From the NCBI GenBank assembly GCA_016882345.1, contig VGQR01000146.1, positions 1 to 5,702 on the forward strand: DNA of 5,702 nucleotides, written 5' to 3'. This document shows, piece after piece, positions 1 through 4,816 of this stretch. Within the stretch, counting starts at the first letter, position 1, and every line of letters starts with the position of its first letter. A program made the translations under genes and the position numbers. The DNA comes from Cyanobacteria bacterium K_DeepCast_35m_m2_023 (GTDB lineage: Bacteria > Cyanobacteriota > Cyanobacteriia > PCC-6307 > Cyanobiaceae). The notes beneath the pieces were generated by a model. It had not been told where the DNA came from. It searched no databases and saw nothing but the letters and a program-made list of their open reading frames with translations.

Positions 1-326
1 AATCCCAGGTCATTGGTTTCGGCGTAGCGCTGAGCAAAGCGCATGAACCGGTCAAAGTCCTCGTTGTTTTTCCAGGTGTAGGTGCATTCGAGGGCGCTGG
101 CCTTGCCGTTGACGAAGCGGGCCTTGACCTCCCGGGTCATCAGCGTGCCCTCCTCGTCCACCATGAACATGCCGGTGATGTCCCCCATGGTCTCGGGGGC
201 CAGGGCACTGGGCTCCTCGAACACAAACAGGGCCTGGCCCGTGCGCCCATCGCGTGAGCGGGTCAAGCGGATGTCGGGGACGACCGGTTCATCGACGCCC
301 CGAAAAAACTGAATCGCGGCGCCCAT
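1..326 (-). CDS. psb28: Photosystem II assembly protein Psb28 (3' end beyond the window)
   Basis: Psb28 is a small soluble protein that binds photosystem II assembly intermediates on the cytoplasmic face of the thylakoid; it is absent from the mature complex and is linked to PSII biogenesis and repair. Reading the minus strand from the ATG at 326 gives 108 residues with no stop before the edge. The family pattern is clear: an N-terminal [20 protein letters not shown], then [32 protein letters not shown], and near the end [17 protein letters not shown]. Family members are about 110-120 residues, so only the last few residues and the stop should be missing. An AGAGGA ribosome binding site lies just upstream of the ATG, which supports this start. 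The gene lies 23 bp downstream of mnmH on the same strand and is probably co-transcribed with it, though a promoter inside mnmH cannot be excluded. Confidence 0.95.
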   Translation of the reverse strand, partial: MGAAIQFFRGVDEPVVPDIRLTRSRDGRTGQALFVFEEPSALAPETMGDITGMFMVDEEGTLMTREVKARFVNGKASALECTYTWKNNEDFDRFMRFAQRYAETNDLG

Positions 327-330
327 GGGG

Positions 331-336
331 TCCTCT
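331..336 (-). promoter_or_regulatory. Ribosome binding site of psb28
   Basis: On the minus strand AGAGGA is followed by four C residues and then the psb28 ATG. It lies in the 23-bp gap after the mnmH stop codon. It is one of only two clear Shine-Dalgarno sequences in the window and fixes the psb28 start. The spacing is slightly short but normal. Confidence 0.7.
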
Positions 337-349
337 GGAAAGGCCGACT

Positions 350-1441
350 TTAAGCCTGCCCCTCCGTGGGGTTGCTGGCCTTGTGGGCGCACTGCCACCG
401 CTGCAGTTCTGCCGCCAGGTCATCGTCGCTGCGTGCAGCGGCCACGAGGCTCAGCAGGGGCGGAGCGCCCCGCTGGTGTTGTTCATGGTCGTAGCAGCGG
501 TCGTAGTACTCGAGCATCTGGCGGCAGGCTGTGGCCATGTCACCCGCCGCAATGGCCTCGAGCGCCAGCGCAGTGCGTTGTGGCCCCAGGCGCCTGCTGA
601 TGCGCGCCGTGGCGTCCTGCAAGGCGGTCTGCCCCTGACCCCCATAGACATCGACCAGCCGTTCGACCCGGGCGTCGGCCGAGCGCACCAGTTCGATGAC
701 GGGAGCCTGTTTCATCTGCTGCCACAGCCCATTGGGGATGCGGCAGCGTCCCACCTGGGCGCTCTCGGCCTCGAGCCAGATCGAGGCCGCCTGCCGCTGC
801 TGCCAGAGCGCGATGGCGATGCGGTTCTCAAACTGTTCGCTGCTGGGTTGGGGGGGGAGCCCGAGCCCGCCGAAACTGCTGCCCCGGTGATGCGCCAGGC
901 CTTCAAGATCGACGATGGCGGCCCCGCGCTGTTGCAAGGCGAGCAGCACATCGGTCTTGCCGGTGCCAGTGCGCCCACCCAACAGCAGCAGCGGCCAGGG
1001 TTTATCGACCAGGCCCAGCACCCAGCGGCGAAAGGCTTTGTAACCGCCGTCCAGCAGCAGGGTTTCGAGCCCCAGGGTGCCGGCCAGCCAGGCGACGCTG
1101 CCCGACCGCATGCCACCGCGCCAGCAGCACAGGCGCAGGGGGCCAGGGCTGCTGCGCGACAGCGCCAGCAGGGTCTCGGCCAGGTCCCCCAGCCGTTCGC
1201 CCAGGAGATGCAGACCGGTCAGCACGGCCTGTTGCCGGCCGCTGCGCTTGTAGATGGTCCCCACCTCCGCCCGTTGCTCATCCAGAAACAACGGCAGGTT
1301 GATCGCCCCGGGAATGTGGCCCTGCTCGAACTCTCCGGGGCTGCGCACATCGACCAGCACGCTGCCAGACGCCAGAAATGACGGCAGCGTTGCTGCGCCG
1401 ATGGCCTGAGCGGGCATGGAATTCAGGGTCTCAACTGACAT
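350..1441 (-). CDS. mnmH: tRNA 2-selenouridine synthase (MnmH/SelU/YbbB)
   Basis: MnmH converts 2-thiouridine at wobble position 34 of certain tRNAs to 2-selenouridine using selenophosphate; family members also form a geranylated intermediate. From the ATG at 1441 the protein has 363 residues, close to E. coli YbbB (364). An N-terminal rhodanese domain (about 15-140) shows [20 protein letters not shown] and the active-site loop CCWRGGMRS, with C106 aligned to the catalytic cysteine. A P-loop domain follows, with Walker [10 protein letters not shown] (155-163), then the family-typical [15 protein letters not shown] (177-191) and [10 protein letters not shown] (311-320). All key motifs are present, so it looks active. 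The start at 1441 was chosen because a farther upstream start (1492) would overlap gun4; an ATG at 1417 is also possible, since neither has a good ribosome binding site. The family needs selenophosphate synthase (SelD) and prior thiolation by MnmA, neither encoded here. Confidence 0.95.
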   Translation of the reverse strand: MSVETLNSMPAQAIGAATLPSFLASGSVLVDVRSPGEFEQGHIPGAINLPLFLDEQRAEVGTIYKRSGRQQAVLTGLHLLGERLGDLAETLLALSRSSPGPLRLCCWRGGMRSGSVAWLAGTLGLETLLLDGGYKAFRRWVLGLVDKPWPLLLLGGRTGTGKTDVLLALQQRGAAIVDLEGLAHHRGSSFGGLGLPPQPSSEQFENRIAIALWQQRQAASIWLEAESAQVGRCRIPNGLWQQMKQAPVIELVRSADARVERLVDVYGGQGQTALQDATARISRRLGPQRTALALEAIAAGDMATACRQMLEYYDRCYDHEQHQRGAPPLLSLVAAARSDDDLAAELQRWQCAHKASNPTEGQA

Positions 1442-1476
1442 AGTGGGCCCACAACGGTCTCCCGATCGGCCTGTCC
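1442..1476. promoter_or_regulatory. Short divergent intergenic region mnmH/gun4 with a palindrome
   Basis: Only 35 bp separate the proposed starts of the divergent mnmH and gun4 genes. That is too little for two non-overlapping promoters, so at least one transcript must start inside the other gene, or one start codon is placed too far upstream. The spacer carries a perfect 10-bp palindrome GTGGGCCCAC at 1443-1452. I recognise no -10, -35 or regulator consensus here, so any promoter role is inferred from gene orientation alone. Confidence 0.35.
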
Positions 1477-2193
1477 ATGCTCTCCGGTCCACCGGTCGTC
1501 TCTACCGCCGAGCAGTTGCTGGATCGTTTCGTCACGGCCAGCGCGCGTCAGCGCCGGACGCTGCTGCCCCAGCTGCAGGCGCGTGTGGGCGAACTGCTGC
1601 CGCTCATTCCCGCCGAGCTCGACCATCTCGATCGCCAGGGGGATGACTGGGCTGCAGGAACCCTGATTCAGTTGCTGGCGGCCCACGCCGAACCCGTGCA
1701 ATGGCAGAGCTGGCAACAGAGCCATGCCGAGGGGTGGTTGCAAACTGACAGTGCCGCTGGCCTGAGCTTTGCGCCCCTGCAGTGGGCCCTGGTGGAGCAG
1801 CAGTTCGAGCAGGCGGACCGAGTGACCAGTGAACTGCTGCGTCAACTCGCCGGCGAGGGCGCCGTCAAACGGGGTTACGTTTATTACAGCGAGGTGCCAC
1901 CGATGCCGGTGGTTGACCTCCAGGCGATCGATCGGCTGTGGGTGTGTTTCTCACAAGGCCGCTTCGGTTTCAGCGTTCAGGCCAGGCTGCTGCGTGGTTG
2001 CAACCAGCGCTGGGATCAGCTCTGGCCGCGACTCGGTTGGAAACAGGCCGGGCTGTGGACCCGTTATCCCGGATCGTTCACCTGGTCCTTGGAGGCCCCC
2101 GAAGGCCACATGCCGCTGATCAATCAGTTGCGCGGGGTGCGCCTGATGGATGCCGTGTTGCGACACCCGGCCATCGCGCAACGCTTGACGTAG
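1477..2193 (+). CDS. gun4: GUN4 family protein, activator of Mg-chelatase
   Basis: GUN4 binds protoporphyrin IX and Mg-protoporphyrin IX and stimulates the ChlH subunit of magnesium chelatase, the first committed step of chlorophyll synthesis. The 238-residue product matches the two-domain cyanobacterial form (Synechocystis about 233). Residues 1-85 are a helical N-terminal region (LLPQLQARVGELLPLIPAEL, then DDWAAGTLIQLLAAH). The GUN4 core spans about 100-235: PMPVVDLQAIDRLW, then QGRFGFSVQARLL (160-172), WDQLWPRLGWK, and the porphyrin-site side with YPGSFTWSLEAPEGHMPLI and NQLRGVRLMDAVLRHPAIAQ. Length and both domains suggest the genuine chelatase partner rather than one of the GUN4-domain fusion proteins. 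The start at 1477 gives full family length but lacks a strong ribosome binding site. The gene diverges from mnmH and is followed 30 bp downstream by an RsbW-like gene that is probably co-transcribed. Confidence 0.9.
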   Translation: MLSGPPVVSTAEQLLDRFVTASARQRRTLLPQLQARVGELLPLIPAELDHLDRQGDDWAAGTLIQLLAAHAEPVQWQSWQQSHAEGWLQTDSAAGLSFAPLQWALVEQQFEQADRVTSELLRQLAGEGAVKRGYVYYSEVPPMPVVDLQAIDRLWVCFSQGRFGFSVQARLLRGCNQRWDQLWPRLGWKQAGLWTRYPGSFTWSLEAPEGHMPLINQLRGVRLMDAVLRHPAIAQRLT

Positions 2194-2223
2194 GTTTCAA
2201 GTCGGCGGCTGCCTACCGGCCCG

Positions 2224-2640
2224 GTGACTCTGCGTTGGTTCGATTTCATCACTCCTTCGACCCTGAAGTTGGCCCCGCTGCTCGAACTGTTGTTGGAGCC
2301 CGTGCGCTGCGACCAGCTGCAGGCCCGCCTCCAGCTGGGCCTGCACGAGGCCCTGGTCAACGCGGTGCGTCATGGCAATGGTTGTGACCCCCACAAATGT
2401 GTGCGCATCCGTCGCATCGAAACCCCCAACTGGTGGATCTGGCAGGTGCAGGATGAAGGTCCAGGCCTGCCATGCAGCGGACGGATGGCCCAGCTCCCCG
2501 AGCACTGCGACGCAACCGCCGGACGGGGCCTGTTTCTGATTCAGCATTGTTTTGATGATGTGCGCTGGAGCCGGCGCGGCAACCGACTGCAGGTGGCCAT
2601 CAGCCGCGTCGACCGTGGCGACCGCAGCCGGGATCGTTGA
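2224..2640 (+). CDS. RsbW-like ATP-binding protein (anti-sigma factor / Ser-Thr kinase family)
   Basis: This 138-residue protein is a stand-alone GHKL ATPase domain of the HATPase_c_2 (RsbW/SpoIIAB) type. Family members phosphorylate or sequester anti-sigma-factor antagonists or sigma factors. Visible motifs are the N box LHEALVNAVRHGNG (40-53, with E42 and N46), the G1 box VQDEGPGL (75-82, D77) and the G2 box GRGLFLIQ (100-107), followed by a last beta strand, LQVAISRV (122-129). The start is a GTG: the frame has a stop at 2191-2193 and no ATG after it, so GTG at 2224 is the first usual start, with CTG at 2209 as a weak alternative. No ribosome binding site is evident, so translation may be coupled to gun4, whose stop is 30 bp upstream. 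The C-terminal end is Arg/Asp-rich and overlaps the opposing gene. No STAS-domain partner, PP2C phosphatase or sigma factor is in the window, so the target is unknown. Confidence 0.85.
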   Translation: MTLRWFDFITPSTLKLAPLLELLLEPVRCDQLQARLQLGLHEALVNAVRHGNGCDPHKCVRIRRIETPNWWIWQVQDEGPGLPCSGRMAQLPEHCDATAGRGLFLIQHCFDDVRWSRRGNRLQVAISRVDRGDRSRDR

Positions 2641-2953
2641 TCTCTGCCTTGAGCCAGCGCTGGGCGTGTTCAAGCAGCTCAAGGGCCCGCAGCCTGGCCT
2701 CGGTGGCCTCCCGTTGTCCCGGCTGATCGCCATGCAGCAGCTGCACCAGGGCGGCGGTCAGTTGTTCAGCCCCGCGCCGCGAGCGCTGAGTCTTGAGCGC
2801 ATGCCAGTCGCGCTCGCCAATGCACAGCTGCCGTTGCAGGGCCACGGCCGCCTCGAGGGCGCCGGGAGGCCAGTGCTGGTGCCAATCGTCGGGCCGGTCG
2901 CTCACGCGCTGTGCTGGAGGCAGGGGTGACGCCATCCTGACGGGAGCCGCCAT
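2600..2953 (-). CDS. Small conserved-looking protein, possibly DUF6439 family
   Basis: I cannot assign a function. The product is 117 residues if it starts at the ATG at 2953. The first 30 residues are Pro-rich and probably disordered; the rest (about 31-103) is predicted helical and charged, with the block RDWHALKTQRSRRGAEQLTA and then ATEARLRALELLEHAQRWLK. This resembles a small cyanobacterial family that I recall as DUF6439, but only weakly. Alternative starts are ATG 2935 and GTG 2905, giving 111 or 101 residues. The 2953 start lies 8 bp from the ATG of the divergent gene, so a later start is quite likely. The last 41 bp overlap the end of the RsbW-like gene on the other strand, and the C-terminal residues (CGRHGRRG) look unconstrained. 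There is no signal peptide or membrane segment. Confidence 0.6.
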   Translation of the reverse strand: MAAPVRMASPLPPAQRVSDRPDDWHQHWPPGALEAAVALQRQLCIGERDWHALKTQRSRRGAEQLTAALVQLLHGDQPGQREATEARLRALELLEHAQRWLKAEINDPGCGRHGRRG

Positions 2954-2961
2954 CGCCTGTG

Positions 2962-3225
2962 ATGCCTGAACACCGACCGATCCCCGGCCAAGGGCGGCCG
3001 GTGAGCCTGCTCCATCACCTGGCGGTCGTGTTGAGCCTGCCTCAGCAAGCCCGGCTGGCCAGCGGTGTCAACGCTCGGCGTCAGCGCCAGCGCCTGGCTC
3101 TGACGCAGCGGTTGCTCGACCCCCTGCCCCAGGGTTTGCGTGCCAGTGGCGATGGGGAGCGGTTTTGGCGGTTGCTGCGCTGGGGTGGTGCCGGCATGGT
3201 GCTGGCTTGGTTGCTGCAGCGCTAA
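2962..3225 (+). CDS. Small hypothetical protein with a hydrophobic C-terminal tail
   Basis: No family is recognised. The 87-residue product has a basic, Arg/Gln-rich middle (about 30-52, including NARRQRQRLALTQRLL) and a C-terminal stretch, FWRLLRWGGAGMVLAWLLQR (68-87). The hydrophobic part of this (about 75-85) could be a short tail anchor or a membrane-binding helix. A GTG at 2959 directly precedes the ATG at 2962; GTG at 3001, preceded by an AAGGG-like sequence, is a further alternative and would remove the Pro-rich first 13 residues. Codon use is strongly G/C-ending, like its neighbours, which supports a real gene. The stop TAA at 3223-3225 lies one base before the stop of the opposing methyltransferase. 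It could be an over-called ORF, but it has no better competitor in this stretch. Confidence 0.55.
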   Translation: MPEHRPIPGQGRPVSLLHHLAVVLSLPQQARLASGVNARRQRQRLALTQRLLDPLPQGLRASGDGERFWRLLRWGGAGMVLAWLLQR

Positions 3226-3226
3226 G

Positions 3227-4285
3227 TCAACGGGGTTTGCGGGCCTGCCAGACGCGACTCATGAAGTGCGATTCGGCACTGATCGCTTCGAAGCCGGCCT
3301 GCTGCAGTCGCTCACTGATGTTGTCGCGGATGTAATCGGGGTAATAGGGCTCGTGAAAGGCCTTGCGGAAGTTGTCCATCACCAGTTCGAACTGGGGTGA
3401 ATCGGCCAGCTGCACCGAGTCGGCCAGGACGAGCACACCGCCGGGCTCGAGCAGGCGGAAACAGTCATTGAGAACGTTCTGGCGTGCTTCACCTGGCAGT
3501 TCGTGCAGCAGAAAGACGCAGGTCACGGCCTGCATGCTGTTGTCGGCGAAGGGCATCGCCTCGCCGTTGCCCTGCACCAGTTGGGGCAGCTCCCCTGGCA
3601 GCTGGCTCAGCCAGCGGTTGGCCTGGCGCAGATAGGCGTGCGACAGATCCAGACCCACCAGTTGGGCCTGGGGCAGGGCGCCGCGGGTCTGACGCAGGGT
3701 GCGCCCGGTGCCCGTGGCCACGTCCAAAATGCGCAGTTGCCCCGCGGGCCGGTCAGCAAAGGCGCGCAACCCTCGCACCAGCGGAGCCAACACGCGCCGA
3801 CGCATCGGGTCAGCATTGCCGTTGAACAGAATTTCGACCTGCAGGTCGTAGAGCGATGCCGAGGTGTCGCTCAGGTAGCCGTCGCTCTGGTGGTGAAAAT
3901 TCTGCAGGTAATAGTCGGGGTAGACGGCCGGGTCCACGTCGCTGGGCAGGTCGCGCACATTGCGCTCGCGCCGTCGATTCCAGGTTCGCGGTGTGTCGAG
4001 CCAGACCAACGGGTAGCGGGCTGCCCAGTCGAGCCAGGGGGCATCAAACAGCAGGGACGCGGGGTACAAGCCGCGTTCGGCTTCCTCCCAGTCGAGCTCC
4101 TGCAGGCGATCCATCGAGGCTTTGATTTGCCGAAACAGCTCGGCTGAGACCGGCTCGGTTTTGGGGGAACCCTCGGGAGCGACCAGGGTCATCAAACGGG
4201 TGCTGGCCTCCTTGTGGACCAGGCCCAGCAGACCCTTGCCCTGCTGCATGGTCTGGTAGGCAAGTTTGGTCAGCGGATCGGCCAT
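3227..4285 (-). CDS. Class I SAM-dependent methyltransferase, substrate unknown
   Basis: The 352-residue protein has a C-terminal Rossmann methyltransferase domain of the Methyltransf_11/25 type. It shows motif I ILDVATGTGRTL (186-197), the acidic end of strand 2 in LVGLDLSHAYLRQAN (D213), GNGEAMPFADNSMQAVTC (239-256), FLLHELPGEAR (258-268) and LLEPGGVLVLADS (278-290). Roughly 150 residues precede it and hold a distinctive block, VYPDYYLQNFHHQSDGYLSD (121-140), followed by YDLQVEILFNGNADPMRRR. This block looks conserved and may shape the acceptor site. The methyl acceptor cannot be read from the sequence; quinone/tocopherol-type or other small-molecule methylation is only a guess from the fold. 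The ATG at 4285 was preferred to a TTG at 4372, because the extra 29 residues are Arg-rich and unlike a domain. The candidate promoter would lie upstream, with an NtcA-like site at 4395-4408. The gene converges on the preceding small gene with a one-base gap and no terminator. Confidence 0.88.
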   Translation of the reverse strand: MADPLTKLAYQTMQQGKGLLGLVHKEASTRLMTLVAPEGSPKTEPVSAELFRQIKASMDRLQELDWEEAERGLYPASLLFDAPWLDWAARYPLVWLDTPRTWNRRRERNVRDLPSDVDPAVYPDYYLQNFHHQSDGYLSDTSASLYDLQVEILFNGNADPMRRRVLAPLVRGLRAFADRPAGQLRILDVATGTGRTLRQTRGALPQAQLVGLDLSHAYLRQANRWLSQLPGELPQLVQGNGEAMPFADNSMQAVTCVFLLHELPGEARQNVLNDCFRLLEPGGVLVLADSVQLADSPQFELVMDNFRKAFHEPYYPDYIRDNISERLQQAGFEAISAESHFMSRVWQARKPR

Positions 4286-4343
4286 GGTGCGGGACAACCT
4301 GTCTGCGTCAAGGCCATTCCAACGGATCGGGGTGCGCCTCCGT

Positions 4344-4357
4344 GTCTCAGTCGAGAC
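4344..4357. repeat. Short inverted repeat in the methyltransferase leader
   Basis: GTCTC and GAGAC form perfect 5-bp arms around a 4-nt loop (AGTC). If transcription of the methyltransferase starts near 4360, as the candidate promoter suggests, this hairpin would sit at the very 5' end of the mRNA, where it could stabilise it. At this length a chance occurrence is plausible. Confidence 0.3.
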
Positions 4358-4366
4358 CACCTGGGG

Positions 4367-4408
4367 ATACAACCTGTGACGAAACGAGCTTTTGGTAACA
4401 ACGGCTAC
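4367..4408 (-). promoter_or_regulatory. Candidate NtcA-type promoter facing the methyltransferase
   Basis: NtcA is the global nitrogen regulator of cyanobacteria and binds GTA-N8-TAC. Activated promoters usually have this site about 22 bp before a TAN3T -10 box. Here GTA-N8-TAC is perfect at 4395-4408, and on the minus strand exactly 22 bp separate it from TTGTAT (4372-4367), a weak -10 that keeps the first and last T but lacks the usual A at position 2. The predicted start would be near 4360, giving a leader of about 75 nt. The core site is palindromic and could also act on the divergent ORF at 4450. A six-base core is expected about once by chance in a window of this size, so the weight comes from its intergenic position and spacing. 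Confidence 0.35.
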
Positions 4409-4419
4409 TGAAATGCCAG

Positions 4420-4425
4420 TAAAAA
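4420..4425 (+). promoter_or_regulatory. Possible -10 element for the small His-rich ORF
   Basis: TAAAAA (followed by T) is the most A/T-rich plus-strand hexamer upstream of the ORF at 4450 and could serve as a -10, with transcription starting near 4432. The only -35-like sequence, TTGGTA at 4392-4397, is 22 bp away, which is too far for a standard sigma-70 promoter. This is a weak call. Confidence 0.2.
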
Positions 4426-4437
4426 TGACTCCTCAGC

Positions 4438-4444
4438 GAGAGGG
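4438..4444 (+). promoter_or_regulatory. Ribosome binding site of the small His-rich ORF
   Basis: GAGAGGG lies 5 nt before the ATG at 4450. It is one of the two clear Shine-Dalgarno matches in the window and is the main reason for treating this short ORF as a translated gene. Confidence 0.6.
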
Positions 4445-4449
4445 TTCCC

Positions 4450-4674
4450 ATGGTTGTTCCTGTCGATCGTCATCCAGAGCCCGAATTTCAGACCTGGGCC
4501 TTGCAGCACCAGCACGATCGCGTGCTCCACGAGGCGCAACTGGCCCACATCACCCGCCACCATGACCTCAATCCTGCCGGGGATGCCACGCGCCAACTGC
4601 AGGCCTGGGCCCAACGCCAGGCCCGCCTCAAGCACCTGCATGACAGTGCCATCGCCCAGCTGCGGCCGCGCTGA
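4450..4674 (+). CDS. Small His-rich hypothetical protein (74 aa)
   Basis: No family is recognised. The protein has 74 residues, nine of them His (positions 8, 20, 22, 27, 33, 37, 38, 62, 64), and is rich in Gln, Ala and Arg. It looks largely helical from about residue 14 onward, with no signal peptide, membrane segment or cysteine. A GAGAGGG ribosome binding site precedes the ATG, and third codon positions are mostly G or C, as in the neighbouring genes. The overlapping minus-strand frames lack comparable start signals and fall in the same space, so this frame is favoured. It diverges from the methyltransferase across 164 bp and converges on glnA, separated from it by the glnA terminator. The His spacing hints at metal binding, but no classical motif is present. 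Its neighbourhood to glnA and the NtcA-like site make nitrogen-related regulation conceivable but unproven. Confidence 0.6.
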   Translation: MVVPVDRHPEPEFQTWALQHQHDRVLHEAQLAHITRHHDLNPAGDATRQLQAWAQRQARLKHLHDSAIAQLRPR

Positions 4675-4764
4675 ACCGCAGGCTCTGAAGGTCCATCCCA
4701 GCACCGTTCGCCCGCCAGGCGTTCGCTTCTGTCAGTGACGTCCGTCATCGCATTGTTTGGCATC

Positions 4765-4792
4765 AAAAAAGCCCCGGACCTGCGCCGGGGCT
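4765..4792 (-). terminator. Rho-independent terminator of glnA
   Basis: On the minus strand an 8-bp perfect stem AGCCCCGG / CCGGGGCT (4792-4785 and 4777-4770) with a 7-nt loop is followed by a run of T residues (six, counting the last base of the stem). It starts 24 bp after the glnA stop codon. Read on the plus strand, the hairpin is not followed by T residues, so it should terminate only glnA and not the converging small ORF. Confidence 0.9.
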
Positions 4793-4816
4793 CGTCAGCC
4801 TCAAGCGGCCTTTCGA

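Noticed and set aside
254..1381. A 375-codon open frame on the plus strand opposite mnmH
   Set aside because: It lies antisense to a gene with every MnmH motif. Its translation is a Gln/Pro/Ala/Gly-rich string without domain pattern, as expected for a GC-rich shadow frame.
1423..1845. A 140-codon minus-strand frame opposite gun4
   Set aside because: It overlaps the well-supported gun4 N-terminal half, has no start signals, and reads as an antisense shadow.
1923..1934. Sequence resembling the HIP1 octamer GCGATCGC in gun4 and in the ORF at 4450
   Set aside because: Neither copy is a full match (GCGATCGA, CGATCGCG), so HIP1 enrichment is not supported.
2197..2733. A 178-codon minus-strand frame opposite the RsbW-like gene
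   Set aside because: The opposite strand has the N, G1 and G2 boxes of a GHKL ATPase, and this frame shows no recognisable domain.
3503..4147. A 214-codon plus-strand frame opposite the methyltransferase
   Set aside because: It is antisense to clear SAM-binding motifs and rich in His/Gln/Gly/Val without any domain pattern.
4405..4704. Minus-strand frames (4405-4704 and 4488-4766) opposite the His-rich ORF
   Set aside because: They lack a ribosome binding site. The plus frame has a strong one and more gene-like codon use. The glnA terminator lies within the start of the second frame.
4705..4726. Direct repeat CGTTCGC (4705-4711 and 4720-4726) in the gap before glnA
   Set aside because: Two 7-bp copies in GC-rich DNA are easily due to chance, and no regulator consensus fits.
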